Positions 32,931 to 44,479 of a stretch of DNA of 64,000 bases are shown here, piece after piece. Origin of the DNA: Diadophis punctatus similis (lineage: Eukaryota > Chordata > Lepidosauria > Squamata > Dipsadidae); NCBI GenBank assembly GCA_023053685.1, contig JALIGW010000001.1, positions 68,253,240-68,317,239 of the forward strand. The letters are read 5' to 3'. How positions within the stretch are numbered: position 1 is the stretch's first letter; each line of letters starts with the position of its first letter. Both the position numbers and the translations under genes were made by a program. The notes under the pieces were generated by a model. That model saw nothing but the letters and a program-made list of their open reading frames with translations. It did not search any database and was not told where the DNA came from.

Positions 32931-34185
32931 ACTTTACAGTCCATAGGTCAGAAAAGAAGACTTCTCTCATCTGAAAAGGGGTTTTCCAGAACATATGCAT
33001 GCATTGGTGAGAAAATGTGAACGATTTTTAAACCTCACCTGAATTATATTTTGCTGGAAATTTTGGAAAAATTGATAAAGTTTCAAATATAGATATAGTA
33101 TAAAGGTTTATAAAAGCTGAATTTGAAGATTGTACCACTGCTGTGATTATAGAGTACATAGAGATACATAATATAATATCTATGCACCCCTAGCAAACGA
33201 GACACCATCAGAAATCCTTACTGAATTACTGAACTTACTCTGAATTTTTGAACAGTTTCAGTTTTACTGACAATGAGACATAGTCTTTTTTTTTTGTCTC
33301 AGTGCTGAATTTATCAGAGCATTGTGATTTTGGAGTCTCTATAGATCTAATCCTCAGAGGCAGAATTATCTCCAGCTCTTTAGATTTTCCTTTCCCTCTT
33401 TCCTTTCTAAGGTTTGTGCACAGCGTCTCTCTTTTTCCACTGAGTTAAGTGCATTGGTTCAAGGTCTGTAGCCATCCTTATGAGTTCAATTAATTAATAT
33501 TATAAAATAAATAATACTCTTCCTGTTTATTACAATACATTAAACAAGTGTATCTTTGTTTGCATATCATGCAGTTTTTAAGTTACATGAATTTTTTGAG
33601 GAAACAAAGGGGCAATTTACTTTTCAAATCAGTTAATGTCAGCAGGTAAGACAGATTGGAAGCTGATGGGCTGTCATGTTATATAATGTTTTATTATGTT
33701 ATTTAATGTTATATTATGTTTTAATTGTGATGTTTTATTGACAAGGCAAACAGAATCCTTAAGTTGCTTCTTTGTTCAAATGCTTTTTCTGCTCATTTTG
33801 ACCCCTGAAAAATATGCCTGTGGCTCAAGTTTTCTCTTCTGACCATAAAGATGTTGTGGTGGTATTTCAGTAGCATTTCACTCCCATTTTAAAAAAAACA
33901 CAGAAAGTGGGAGACACTTTTCCTCATGAATCTGTTCATTCATCTTTCTTAGTTTAAAAAAAGGCATGGCAAAGATACATCCATGTTTATGACAGAGGAA
34001 GATATTTGCCTACTTCTGGGAATCATACAATCAGTTGGTGTTAGATTTCAAATGTTTTGTTCAATATCTGAGACAGTTAATCTGTTAATCAATGTTGCTC
34101 ACTTTCTACCAAATTAAAATAAATAATATTCAGTATATTGTATTCCAGTAAAAAAAAAATGTGGCTTGATTTCATATAATGCTTC

Positions 34186-34218
34186 CAAAGATGTCAAAGG
34201 ACTTCTTTGACATCTTTG
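34186..34218. repeat. Perfect 14-bp inverted repeat, 5-nt loop
   Basis: CAAAGATGTCAAAG, loop GACTT, then CTTTGACATCTTTG. It is compact and perfect, without neighbouring transposon features. Confidence 0.85.
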
Positions 34219-35186
34219 CAACAGCCATGTAGATTAGGCAGCTATTCAACATCTCTGACTTAATTTCTCTTTCTTTTCAAAACATATATGCTATCATAAA
34301 GATAGCGAGTGATGCAGCCTCCTAGATAATAACACATTGTCCTAGCCATGGTGAGACACGGATGACATCTGCTTTTACATCACTAAAAATCCCAGGAGTC
34401 AGTGTCCATAAGGGGAAGATTTTTCTTTCCCCTATCTATAGAACACATTGAATAAAAATAGATGAATTTTCTTTGATCATATTCATTCCATCACAAGTAA
34501 TCACAGGTCAGATGACCTGGCAGTTTCGTGATTACTCAAGCATTAAAATGGTGCAGTCTCAAGCCATTCCACTTCAGGTTCATTTACTGTCTACCAGTTC
34601 AAACATCATCATAACTAGAGAACAGAAGTGACACCAGAAAATTCCATACACGCAGGTGCCAAATTGTGGTTCAGGTAGGAAGGGGGGGGGGGAGGCATTC
34701 TTGGTTAATGTATTGGTTGATTTCTAAGATACTGGACAAAATAGTGCATGCTCTCTTCATAGAGTCCATTCCTCTGAGATTTGAATCTTACCTCTGTGTT
34801 ACTATGGCTGTATTCTCTAAAAACAAGCTATGGCTCAGGGACTAAGAAAGCATGTGCTACTCACGGGGCCAACTGGTTTTCAAATAAATGGTGGTAATAG
34901 GTGGCAATAAAGTTATTAGCACTTTTTTTAAAAAAATCATTTGTTCTTCAAGTGACTAGCTTGGAAACAGATGCATTGGTTTGATTGGTTCCAGTGGCCA
35001 CCATTTTGACTCCATCACAAAACCTCTGAGCTTTGAGGTAGCATTACTAGGTAATCCTATTTCAGGCAGATGCAGAGTTGGTCGATAATCCCTGCCCTGG
35101 AGGATGTAACTTGTTTTGCTATCTAGCCAAAGCCTAGAGAGGTTTTTTTAAAAATGAAAATTACTAAAATTCCCAACTATTTTCTA

Positions 35187-35361
35187 CTATTTTCCTGCCC
35201 TTGGTGCATGCCCATGCCAAGTCCCTTAAGAACTAACTGAAATTTTGATGTTGGCAAACAGTTAAAATGGAAAATCATCAATCCACCACATATGATAAAA
35301 CAAATTTTCAGTTAATTCTTAGGAGACTTGGCACTGCACGCAGCATGGATAGGAAAATAGC
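35187..35361. repeat. Imperfect hairpin with ~60-nt arms
   Basis: 35187-35248 (CTATTTTCCTGCCC ... CCAAGTCCCTTAAGAACTAA ... GAAATTTT) pairs with 35302-35361 (AATTTTCAGTTAATTCTTAG ... ACTTGGCACTGC ... AGGAAAATAG) across a ~53-nt loop. It could be a foldback MITE remnant or an RNA hairpin. Confidence 0.7.
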
Positions 35362-36855
35362 AAGATCCTCTTGTCTAAGTGTTACATACTAATATTTTAA
35401 GTTGACAACACTGTAATGGTGGTGATGGGCAAATGTTTTTCATAGTATTTTGCTTGCTTGCTTGCCCATACAGTATTGCTATCCCGGAGTTAATGTGAGC
35501 AGTAATTTTGTATCTATTGGAAGAGAAGCCACAACTCTGAAAATAATTGTCTCCCCAGGGCCTTTTGGGTCTCCCACTAAACGCTTTATAAGACCAGTAG
35601 CTTGTCAGAGAAGTTATTAATTTTTATGAAAGTCTGGAACAGAGGAAGGAAAGTGAAAGTAGCACTTCAGCTTTGGTAAAAGGGTTTTGACTGAGATATG
35701 AGTTGTGCCCCCCAACCCCCTCACCGGAAGATACCGAAGAGGATTTTCATTTTCAGTGACTAATTTTTGATTGAAGAATCTATAAAGTAATTTGGTGTTC
35801 ATCTTACACAGAGGTAGCATTTCTGCTGTTTGTTTTTAATTTCTAAGTCTGCCTCCTGTTCTAATTTATATTTCTGTTTCCCAAAAATATAAAAGTCGAT
35901 ACCTGAATTGATTACTGCTAGGTGAGTAGTATCCTAGGCCCCAAATTTGGCTTGTAAAACAGCATGAAGTTTGAACATATACCTCCTGGAGATCAGTACT
36001 AGGCTAATTAGAGACTATATATAGTGTTAGAAAATTGTTAGTTGGGAGCTTTGATGGACAGTTATGGAATGGCAGCAAAATCCTCAAAAATAGAATTGTG
36101 AGCACTACCCAATGGGGAGAAGGGTGTGATGGAACTTGGGGAATCTCTTGGCTTACGACTAATCCACGCTACCAGACTGTCACGTTGTTAAGTAGAAGCC
36201 AACATTTTCAGAAGGCGGGAAGGGATGTCATCACCCTGTATTCACCCTTTGATCATTGTGAATGTGACTCTGAATGCATTTTCCTGCTTTACTTCCAAAA
36301 TAGTGTTTTTCTACTTCTCTCATTTTAACTGATGCTGTCTAGCTTGCCTGCTTTTATTTGGATTTCTTCTAGGACAATCACTGAATGTTGGCTATTTGGC
36401 AGAGATGAGAATGTCCCCCTCATTTTCAGCATTTTCCCTGAGTAACCTTTGCTGCAAATGCTATTCTAGCAAGTCTTTCTTACTAGCAAAATGGTTATAA
36501 TACTTGTCTTCCAAACAGAATATCCCCAGATTGAAACACGGCATGATTTTTTTTAATTATTATTTTTTCTTTCCCTGAGCTCCTACTTTTCTGTCGGTGG
36601 GTGTCCCCCCCTTTTCTTTTAATAAGTCTATCCATATACAATTTAACTTTGTTGTTGTTGTTTTTGTTGTAGTTTTGCTTGAGTCAAACCAGCATGAGAA
36701 TAGGACTGGAACAGCATAGGTGTGCAGTCTAGATTTGTCCTTAGAGTGTGACTTTCTCCCTAAAATTGTTCTTTCTTATTTACCATTCATCTTCAGCCAC
36801 AACTGGAACTGACTTTTCAGCCACAAGCTATTTTCAAGCAAGCTCGCCTCTTAAA

Positions 36856-37094
36856 AGTCGAGGTGGCGCAGTGGTTAGAATGCAATACTGCAGGCTACTT
36901 CAGCTGACTGCTAGCTGCAGTTTGGCAGTTCAGATCTCACCGGCTCAAGGTTGACTCAGCCTTCCATCCTTCCGAGGTAGGTAAAAATGAGGACCCAGAT
37001 TGTTGGGGGCAATATGCTGACTCTGTAAACCACTTAGGGCTGTAAAAGCACTATGAAGCGGTATATAAGTTTAAGTGCTATTGCTATTGCTAAA
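36856..37094 (+). mobile_element. Full-length tRNA-derived SINE
   Basis: Head AGTCGAGGTGGCGCAGTGG with A-box character, B-box-like GGCAGTTCAGATCTC, body GGTTGACTCAGCCTTCCATC and GACCCAGATTGTTGGGGGCA, and tail TGCTATTGCTATTGCT. Pol III promoter elements are degraded; not a tRNA gene. Confidence 0.9.
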
Positions 37095-37388
37095 GTACCT
37101 TATTTGGTTTTTTAATGAGCAATAAGTACCACCAATTCTCATAATGCTTTGTGGTGTCAATGAGCTCCGGTCTCAACAATATTTCATCCACAGATCTTGT
37201 CATCTTTCATCCTCAGTTCTTGTAATAATTACAGTGAAAGAATAACTGAAATCACCATGGTGGTGGTTCAATGGAAAATGCTATGATTTGCATTTGGAAG
37301 ATCATGCTTCAGATTCCAGCATAACATCTCCAAGAAGTAATAATGTTTCATCAATCTGCTACCAGGCAATATTGAAAACACCATCTTA

Positions 37389-37641
37389 GAGCCGACGTGG
37401 TGCAGCAGTTAGAGTGCAGTACTGCAGGCTACTTTAGCTGACTGTGATCAGCAGTTCAGCTGTTCAAATCTCACCAGCTCAAGGTTGACTCAGCCTTCCA
37501 TCCTTCCGAGGTAGGTAAAATGAGGATCCAGATTGTTGGGGGCAATATAAATATACATTGCTTAATGGTGTAAACCGCATAGAGAGTGCTTGCACTTTGA
37601 GGCGGTATATAAGTCTCACTAATAAATAATAAATAAATAAG
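37389..37641 (+). mobile_element. tRNA-derived SINE, variant 3' end
   Basis: Head AGCCGACGTGGTGCAGCAGT, B-box-like GCTGTTCAAATCTC, same body as the copy 295 bp upstream, but the 3' part contains an extra segment (ATAAATATACATTGCTTAAT) and ends in AATAAATAAT instead of GCTATT units. Confidence 0.88.
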
Positions 37642-39340
37642 CAGGGTGGCTATTTAGAAGGCGCATTCCTATGCTATTATTACAATCAAAACCATTCCAT
37701 TCGAATAACTGATCAGAAGCATGAAAAAAAGTTCCCCAAAGAAAAAGATTAGTGGTGGAGATTGGTCAGAGACAATTACATGCAGCCTAATGCTGGATAG
37801 TATGGTATCCTTCAACCTCTGCAAGCAATCAAACAAGCAAGTAGAGAAATGAACTAGACTGTGCTCTGCATTGGCATGAAATTCGGGCCGTTGGTCTTCC
37901 ATTGGAGACAGAAGGGAGGGTAGAGTTTCCATGACTGTCATGATGCTTAAGTGGCTGCCTATGCACTGTTCAGGGTCCTTGCAATTTCAGGGAATTAAGA
38001 TTGTGAGGCCTACAGTCATTTTACACGGCAAATACCTTCCTTCCCTCTCTTTTCTCTGAGATGAGTTGATGTCATTTTAGTTTTCTTCCAAACTTTAGTC
38101 TCCCTTGAGTTGACTCTTAGTTTGGCTTTCTTGCTCTGCTACACATTTTAACGTTTCCTGCTTGTGAATTCATTTAAATTTTGTTCAGATCAGTCAAGTC
38201 TCTTTAGCAAGGAAGAGCTGCTGCAACAGATACATCATAAAAGCATATGAGCTTTTTTAAATGAAACCACTACTTCTCATTTACTTTTCCTCCCAAGGCA
38301 TTTTTATCCATGTCTTTCCTTCTCCTTCAGAGAAGTTCATATTATCCATTTGACCATTTTCCCCACAGGTGCACAGATTGTTTTGTTTAAATGCAAATAT
38401 TCAAAAGAGAATAACAACAATAATAACAAAAACTCAGGCTTGACAAAACCCACAGTTGTTACCAAAGCCTTCATTTAGTGTGCTATCCACTGGCATCACA
38501 ATTCTCTTTACTTTCAATGAATATTCATCTGTGCATTAGTGCTGGATGAATTCCCTCTAGTTCAGTGCTGAGAAATAGTCAGAATGCAGCTATTTCTTTG
38601 CCATAACTTTATTGTTGAAATAATTGTACATGAACCTTGATTCATTTTGTAATTCCTACATAGTGAACAGCATTCGTAAAGATGTATTTCATGACTAATT
38701 CTTAAAGAGGTTAATATTTAATTATTTGCAACATTTATGAGCCAGCCGATCCCCCAGGCTTCTCTGGTTAGTTGAGAAATCCCAGAAAGTTAAATTTAAC
38801 CATATTGTTTAAAAGAAAAGAAAATACAAATTGCAGTATAAATGCCTTAAGGAGCAGAGAAATTCACAACATTGCCAAGTGCGATAATCTTACTTTAAAT
38901 ATTTGTACAAGTAGTAAAATGCCTACACAAAATAATAACATCCCTCAGTGATTTGGATGACTCTTGCTCTGATCATGATCAGGAAGCTATTAAAGATCTG
39001 GCTATTTTCTCAAGCTCCAGGGCAGAATGAAGAATGAGTGGTGAGGTGTTGCTGTTTGGGGGAGGGGGGGCTGGTTATATATTGTTTTGGGAAGTACTTG
39101 GTGTTTTTTTTTCTCTTTTGAGTTTCTTTTAAATTTACTTTGTAATTGTAAGCCACCCAGAGTTGTTGGGAACCAAACGTCCTATGCTCATATGCTATGC
39201 TTATATTCTTATAGACAAATAAACAGACATTAACTTTAAGAAGAGAAAAATGAAAACTGAGTAGTCGTTAAGATATGTGATTATAGATATCCCATGACTG
39301 ACAAAACTGTAAGAAAAGCAGAAATGCAGAAAGAAAGAAT
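37642..39340. other. Unrecognised AT-rich DNA
   Basis: No gene found. A GTAAGCCACCCAGAGTTG phrase near 39148 resembles the 3' end block of the L2-like LINE family but is too short to call. Confidence 0.45.
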
Positions 39341-39342
39341 GA

Positions 39343-39425
39343 AAGGAAGGAAGGAAGGAAGGAAGGAAGGAAGGAAGGAAGGAAGGAAGGAAGGAAGGAA
39401 GGAAGGAAAGAAAGAGGGAGGGAGG

Positions 39426-39515
<90 letters not shown>
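39343..39515. repeat. (GGAA)n and (GA)n microsatellites
   Basis: GGAA units (39343-39408), a GGGA transition, then about 43 GA units (39429-39515). Lys/Gly/Arg/Glu and Ser/Leu frames over it are artefacts. Confidence 0.97.
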
Positions 39516-39516
<1 letters not shown>

Positions 39517-39841
39517 ACCAAATAGTAAATTGAGGTGAGCAAATGGGAATAGGATCTCTTTCTTGCATTTTCTTCATTCTAAATTTTTAAATATTTCAGA
39601 ACTATATTCACAGTGCTGGGCATTTCTTCTAACATAAAGGAACAAGGAGCAAGAAATAACCCTATAGACTAGCACTAATTACAGCAGCCATGAAGACCTT
39701 GGAAAAGATATTCAAATGCCATGATGTATTTATATAACTACAAAGATCAGAACTATGCAAACCATGGTATTCTTATGACACTCTATGGAAGCAAAGGTTG
39801 GACTTTAGTAGTAGAAGGATCTGGCCTTCCAGTGTCTAGAC

Positions 39842-40261
39842 CAGTGATGGCGAACCTTTTTTTCCTCAGGTGCCAAAAGCATGTGCGCACATGCTATCGC
39901 ACACGCACGAGTGCCGACACCCATAATTCAATGTCTGGGGAGGGTGAAAACGGCTTCCCCCGCCCCCCAGAGGCCCTCTGGAGGCCAGAAATGGCCCGTT
40001 TCCTGACTTCTGGTGGGCCCAGTAGGCCCGATTTTCGCCCTCCCCAGGCTCCATAGGTTTCCCTAGAGCCTGGGGAGAGCGAAAATGCCCTCCCCTGCCC
40101 CCCCGGAGGCCCTCCAGAAGCCGAAAACACCCTCCCAGAGCCTCCGTGTGAGCCGAAAATCAGCTGGCCAGTGCACACATGCGCTCTGGAACTAAGCTAG
40201 GACAATGGCTTGCGTGCCGGCAGATATGGCTCCGTGTGCCACCTGTGGTTCGCCATCACTG
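39842..40261. mobile_element. hAT-type MITE (CAGTGATGGCGAACC family)
   Basis: Flanked by the 8-bp repeat GTCTAGAC at 39834-39841 and 40262-40269. Termini CAGTGATGGCGAACC / GGTTCGCCATCACTG. The interior carries GC-rich repeats of a GCCTGGGGAG / CTCCCCAGGC type shared with the larger relative at 48518-49306. No transposase. Confidence 0.94.
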
Positions 40262-40269
40262 GTCTAGAC

Positions 40270-41175
40270 TGCACATAATATGCAAATACACACAAATGGT
40301 ATAATCCATTACAATGCTGCATGCTTTCAAAGATTTCAGAGTGCTTTGCATTAAAATGTTAACTTTATAGTGAAACACTACAGCAGTTATAAATCCCCCA
40401 CCCCCAAAAAAATCAGCATCTAACACTGATTTTTTTTTTAAATACAAAAACTGTATTTAAAACTGACTCTTTCCAGAAGGGCAAAGAATATTTAAAAGGA
40501 TGGTTCAAATGTGTCTTGCTCTTGCATAGGGAATACCCCAAACAGATGCACAGCATTCTCTGTGTTGGTTGTTTTGATGGCACAGGATTTAGTAGGGCAA
40601 CAGCTGTGTTGTGGCTTGTGAAGTTATTTGCAAGAATATTTTGTAATCCTGATGCTGTAAGTGTTGTTTACTGATCTTTTCAGAATGACATCGACAGAGA
40701 TTCCCTATGGTGGGTCAATAATTCATCCAGCTTTATTAATACACAATGTATGTTTGTACTGTTTTCTGCATGCATTTGGATATGTATTTTGCATTGCAAA
40801 TATTGTAGGTATACTGTAACTAGGAATTTGTCCTTATGCCTTGTATTAATAGATATAAGGAGGTTTCAAGCCAGCTGAAATTAATTGTGATTTTGGCACA
40901 GGTCTCACAGTGAGCAGATAACATAGTAAACAAGGGACTGGACAGCACCATTTCTGAATATAAGTTGACTGTCCCCCACAACTCTTCCCCATCCCCACCA
41001 ATCACTAATGTAATGTTTAAAATTCAAGTTCTTTCTCAGACATGGAAACTAAATGTGTATCAGGACATGTCACTTCCTCCAGCCCAACCTACTCTACAGA
41101 GTTGTTCTTCTGGGCATGCTCTCTTTCTTATAGGAGAGATGGAATAGACACCTAATAAACATATAAATAGTATTA
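40270..41175. other. Unrecognised AT-rich DNA
   Basis: No coding, RNA or transposon signal recognised. Confidence 0.5.
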
Positions 41176-41405
41176 TAGCAATAGCAATAGCAATAGCACT
41201 TAGACTTATATGCCACTTCATAGTGCTTTACAGCTCTCTCGAAGTGGTTTACAGAGTTCAGCATATTGCCCCCAACAATCTGGGTCCTCATTTTACCGAC
41301 CTCAGAAGGATGGAAGGCTGAGTCAACCTTGAACCGGTGAGAATTGAACAGCTGAACTGCTGAACTGCAGTGCTGCACTTTAACCACTGCGCCACCTCGG
41401 CTCTT
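41176..41405 (-). mobile_element. Full-length tRNA-derived SINE
   Basis: Minus-strand copy: head complement GCGCCACCTCGGCTC at the right, body GGATGGAAGGCTGAGTCAAC, tail of AATAGC units at the left (41176-41198). Confidence 0.9.
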
Positions 41406-41957
41406 ATAACAGACTGATCTACTATGATGACTGATTACACCCAAGTTGAAATGCTAGACATGGTTCCCTCAGAATATGGCTTGCTTAGAACTGAGTTGAA
41501 CCTACAGAAAAGCAACATTTGTGTATCAAACAATGTTTTGCTTCTTTAGCAGTGAACAATTTTAGTTTGCAGAAGAGAATAAAAGTATCACTTACTATCA
41601 TATTATTTTGAATCATAAATGTTTTCTGATAACTAATTACATTTTTTTTAAAAAAAAAGCAAAACGGAAATGCGGCACTGTCTACAGGGCAAGAAAAATG
41701 TTCACTAAAGGAACCCCAGGGCATTGGAATGGAGATTTGTGTTTCAAAACTGGTACAAGAATACTCAAAGCATTAACCATTTTAAGAGACAGAAGGAGAA
41801 ATGTGTTTCTGTATGGCACATAAGGCCCATTGGCAAAAGACTTTGCAGAGCCAACTTCTTCATTTTTCTTCCTTTAAATCCGTGTGGACATCTGGCAACT
41901 GCCTCAACCAGTCCCTGCAGTTTTCTTGACAAGTGGTTTAACCTTGCCTTCTTCTTA
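41406..41957. other. Unrecognised DNA
   Basis: No supported feature; a short frame at 41724 runs into the purine tract and is not credible. Confidence 0.5.
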
Positions 41958-42264
41958 AGTGGAGAGAGGGAGGGAGGAGAGGGAGACAGGGATGGAGAGG
42001 GAGACAAGGAGAGGGGGAGAGGGAGGAGGGAGGGAAGGAGGGAGAGGGGGAGAGGGGGAGAGGGGAGGGAGGAGGGAGGGAGGGAGAGGGAGAGGGAGGA
42101 GGGAGGGAAGGAGGGAGAGGGGGAGAGGGAAAGAGGGGGAGAGGGAGAGGGAGACAGGGAGAGCGGGAGAGGGAGAGCAAGGAGGGAGGGAAGGAGGGAG
42201 AGGGGAAGAGGGGAAGAGGGTGAAAGGGGGAGGGAGGAGGGAGAGAGAGGGAGAGAGAGAGAGC
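41958..42264. repeat. 307-bp purine-rich (GGGA/GAGG) tract
   Basis: Almost only G and A on the + strand, built of irregular GGGAGA, GGAGGGA and GAGGGG units. All frames are open on both strands (Arg/Glu/Gly and Ser/Pro/Leu proteins), a pure composition effect. Confidence 0.97.
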
Positions 42265-42269
42265 CCAAA

Positions 42270-43320
42270 GATAACCAAAGATTGCCTTTTTGTCTAAATC
42301 ACGACTAGAAATCACATTCTCCTAGTTTCTAGCCTGGTGCCTTAGCCACTACACCAAACAGACTCTCACAAAACCAATGATCTACTAGTTAAAAGACTGT
42401 TCTCTAATCACCATTCATTCATGGTTTAAATGGAGGTCGTATTTTAGGGACAAACCAGAGTGACCATCTCAATCAGTAGGCAGACAAAACATCCCAGTCT
42501 TAAACCATATAGAGCTTTAAAAAACAATCCAGCTATTAACTGAGCTCACAATTTAGTAGGAATTAATAAAAAAAAAATCTTAGTAGTGGCTCAATATGTC
42601 AGCCGCACACTAACCACAGTTCCTGAATTGACTTCAAGCAGTCGAATACATAAAGATCATTGCAGCACAAGGTTCACCTTTGGGGCCAACACCCCTGAAC
42701 TGTTGCTAATAATCTGAAAGCTCAAAAAGGTCCACCAGGACTGAGCAGAGAATAAAATCCAATACGAGATGTACTTCTGGCTAATCAAAATCCCACAGGT
42801 GCCCCTTTCCCACCTTGATTATGCAAATCTATGAACCTTGCCTCTTTTCTACATAGGAAGACACTTGGACCACACTTGGAACCTTTTATTTTCTTGGTCA
42901 AACTTTTGCATTTCATCCTGATTCAGTTCCACTAAATGAATCGCAGCAGTTATAAGTATGCAGGAAATGCATTGCAGTGTACTCCTAAAGCACACTCTCA
43001 TAAATGTTCTCCAGGGTACCCAGCAGCAAGAAGTCACATTTATACTCTACCAGAGTAAACAACTGGTTAATTGGAGTATACAAATCTAGATGGTGATGAT
43101 AATGGGCAACAATTATTCTCTTGTGGATATTTTGGGATCCTTTCTCATCTAGAGATGATTGGGAGAGGGGAGGAAACAAGTTGCATGTAATATAGGGTTA
43201 TGAATAAAAAAATCTATATCTCCTTTTTTTCCATTCAGCATCATGATATGCTGTCTTGTCTTACCTTGAAACATGCTCAGGACATACAGGGGAAAACAAA
43301 AGACCAAAACAGTAAAAAGG
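42270..43320. other. Unrecognised DNA
   Basis: No supported gene or transposon terminus was recognised. Confidence 0.45.
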
Positions 43321-43514
43321 ATTTGTCTTATTTTAGGAGGTTAAAATGTATAAAGACAACAATAACATGATTAGACCTGATTCTGATATCAGTGTTCCAA
43401 TATCTCAGGGGTTGCCACAGATAAGAGGGAGTCCAGCTATTCTCCAAAGTACCTGAGGGCAGGACAAGAACCAATGGATGGAAACTAATCAAGGAGAGAA
43501 GCAACCTAGAACTA

Positions 43515-43760
43515 GGGATGTTCCAAAGATGCTTTTTCAAGAGGCAACTGCACTTTCTGGATTTTCTTTTAAGATGTTTCACTTCTCATCCAAGAAGCTT
43601 CTTCAGCTCTGACTGGATGGTGGGGAATGGAAGGATTTATACTGCTGGTCATTTTCTTTAAAGAAATGTCTTCAAAGAAAAACCAGAAAGTCCAACTGCT
43701 TCTTGAAAAAGCACCTTTGGGACAACAATGATCTGGATGACTGAGAATCTCCACAGACAT
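43515..43760. repeat. Palindromic repeat, family A, with 9-bp flanking repeat
   Basis: Flanked by CTAGAACTA at 43506-43514 and 43761-43769. The arms: TGCTTTTTCAAGAGGCAACT near 43529 versus AACTGCTTCTTGAAAAAGCA near 43697. A related single-armed copy is at 52083 onwards, sharing ATCCAAGAAGCTTCTTCA. Possibly a Penelope-like or foldback element; class not proven. Confidence 0.7.
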
Positions 43761-43768
43761 CTAGAACT

Positions 43769-44148
43769 ATCAACGACTACTTCAGCTTCAACCACAACAA
43801 TACACGAGCACACAACAGATACAAACTCAAAGTGAACCACTCCAAACTTGACTGTAGAAAATATGACTTTAGCAACAGAGTGGTAAATGCCTGGAACTCA
43901 CTACCTGACTCTGAGGTTTCGTCACCAAACCCCCAAAATTTTACCCTTAGACTGTCCACTGTTGACCTCACCCGATTCCTAAGAGGTCAGTAAGGGGCGT
44001 GCATAAGTGCACCAGCATGCCTACCGTCCCTGTCCTAATGTTCCCGCTTATCAGTACCCATCTTATGTACATAAACAATGTTATATCTATGTATATTACT
44101 AACACGTACTTGACAAAATAAATAAAATAAAATAAATAAATAAATAAA
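43769..44148 (+). pseudogene. LINE RT C-terminus and tail (same family as 50790-51565)
   Basis: Encodes, with changes, the C-terminal NDYFSFNHNNTRAHNRYKL ... FLRGQ-stop region, then a 3' UTR (GGGGCGTGCATAAG) and an (AAATA)n tail. Compared with the copy at 50790-51565 it is more truncated at its 5' side. Confidence 0.85.
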
Positions 44149-44329
44149 ACTGAGGAGAAATTTTCTGACAGTTAGAACAATTAATCAGTGGAACAACTTT
44201 CCTCCAGAAGTTGTGAATGCTCCAACACTGGAAGTTTTAAGAAGAGATTGGACAACCATTTGCCTGAAATGGTATAAGGTTTCCTGCCAGAGCAGGGGGC
44301 TGGACTAGAAGACCTCCAAGGTCCCTTCC

Positions 44330-44475
44330 AACTCTTCTCTTCTCTTCTCTTCTCTTCTCTTCTCTTCTCTTCTCTTCTCTTCTCTTCTCTTCTCTTCTCT
44401 TCTCTTCTCTTCTCTTCCCTTCCCTTCCATTCCATTCCATTCCATTCCATTCTATTCTATTCTATTCTATTCTCC
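44330..44475. repeat. (TTCTC)n, (TTCCA)n and (TTCTA)n arrays
   Basis: Pentamer arrays at the 3' end of the CR1/L3 copy: about 16 TTCTC units, then TTCCC, TTCCA and TTCTA units. Gradual unit change points to growth by slippage from the LINE tail. Confidence 0.97.
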
Positions 44476-44479
44476 CAAT

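Larger units (their letters stand above)
31846..36855. other. 5-kb AT-rich stretch, no gene recognised
   Basis: Contains an AAAAG-rich tract (32178-32214), an (AAC)n microsatellite (32888-32930), a perfect small hairpin (34186-34218), a larger imperfect hairpin (35187-35361) and a G run near 34681. Open frames (up to 97 codons at 36035-36328) have no recognisable domain. Confidence 0.5.
43324..44475 (+). pseudogene. CR1/L3 LINE 3' end, interrupted by younger insertions
   Basis: The first part (43324-43514) and last part (44149-44475) join as one CR1/L3 C-terminal coding and tail region: NMIRPDSDIS-like text, then, after the interruption, EEKFSDS, an SVEQLSSRSCECSN-like decayed block and FKKRLDNHLPEMV near 44237-44275. 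The tail CTAGAAGACCTCCAAGGTCC leads into TTCTC and ATTCT repeats. 43515-44148 is inserted material (palindrome plus another LINE). Confidence 0.8.

Noticed and set aside
29114..41405. tRNA genes suggested by A/B-box-like sequences
   Set aside because: These are heads of SINE copies with long conserved SINE bodies; no intact cloverleaf with anticodon arm was found.
41724..42308. Frames of 107-194 codons on both strands
   Set aside because: Every frame is open because the tract is nearly pure G/A; not coding.
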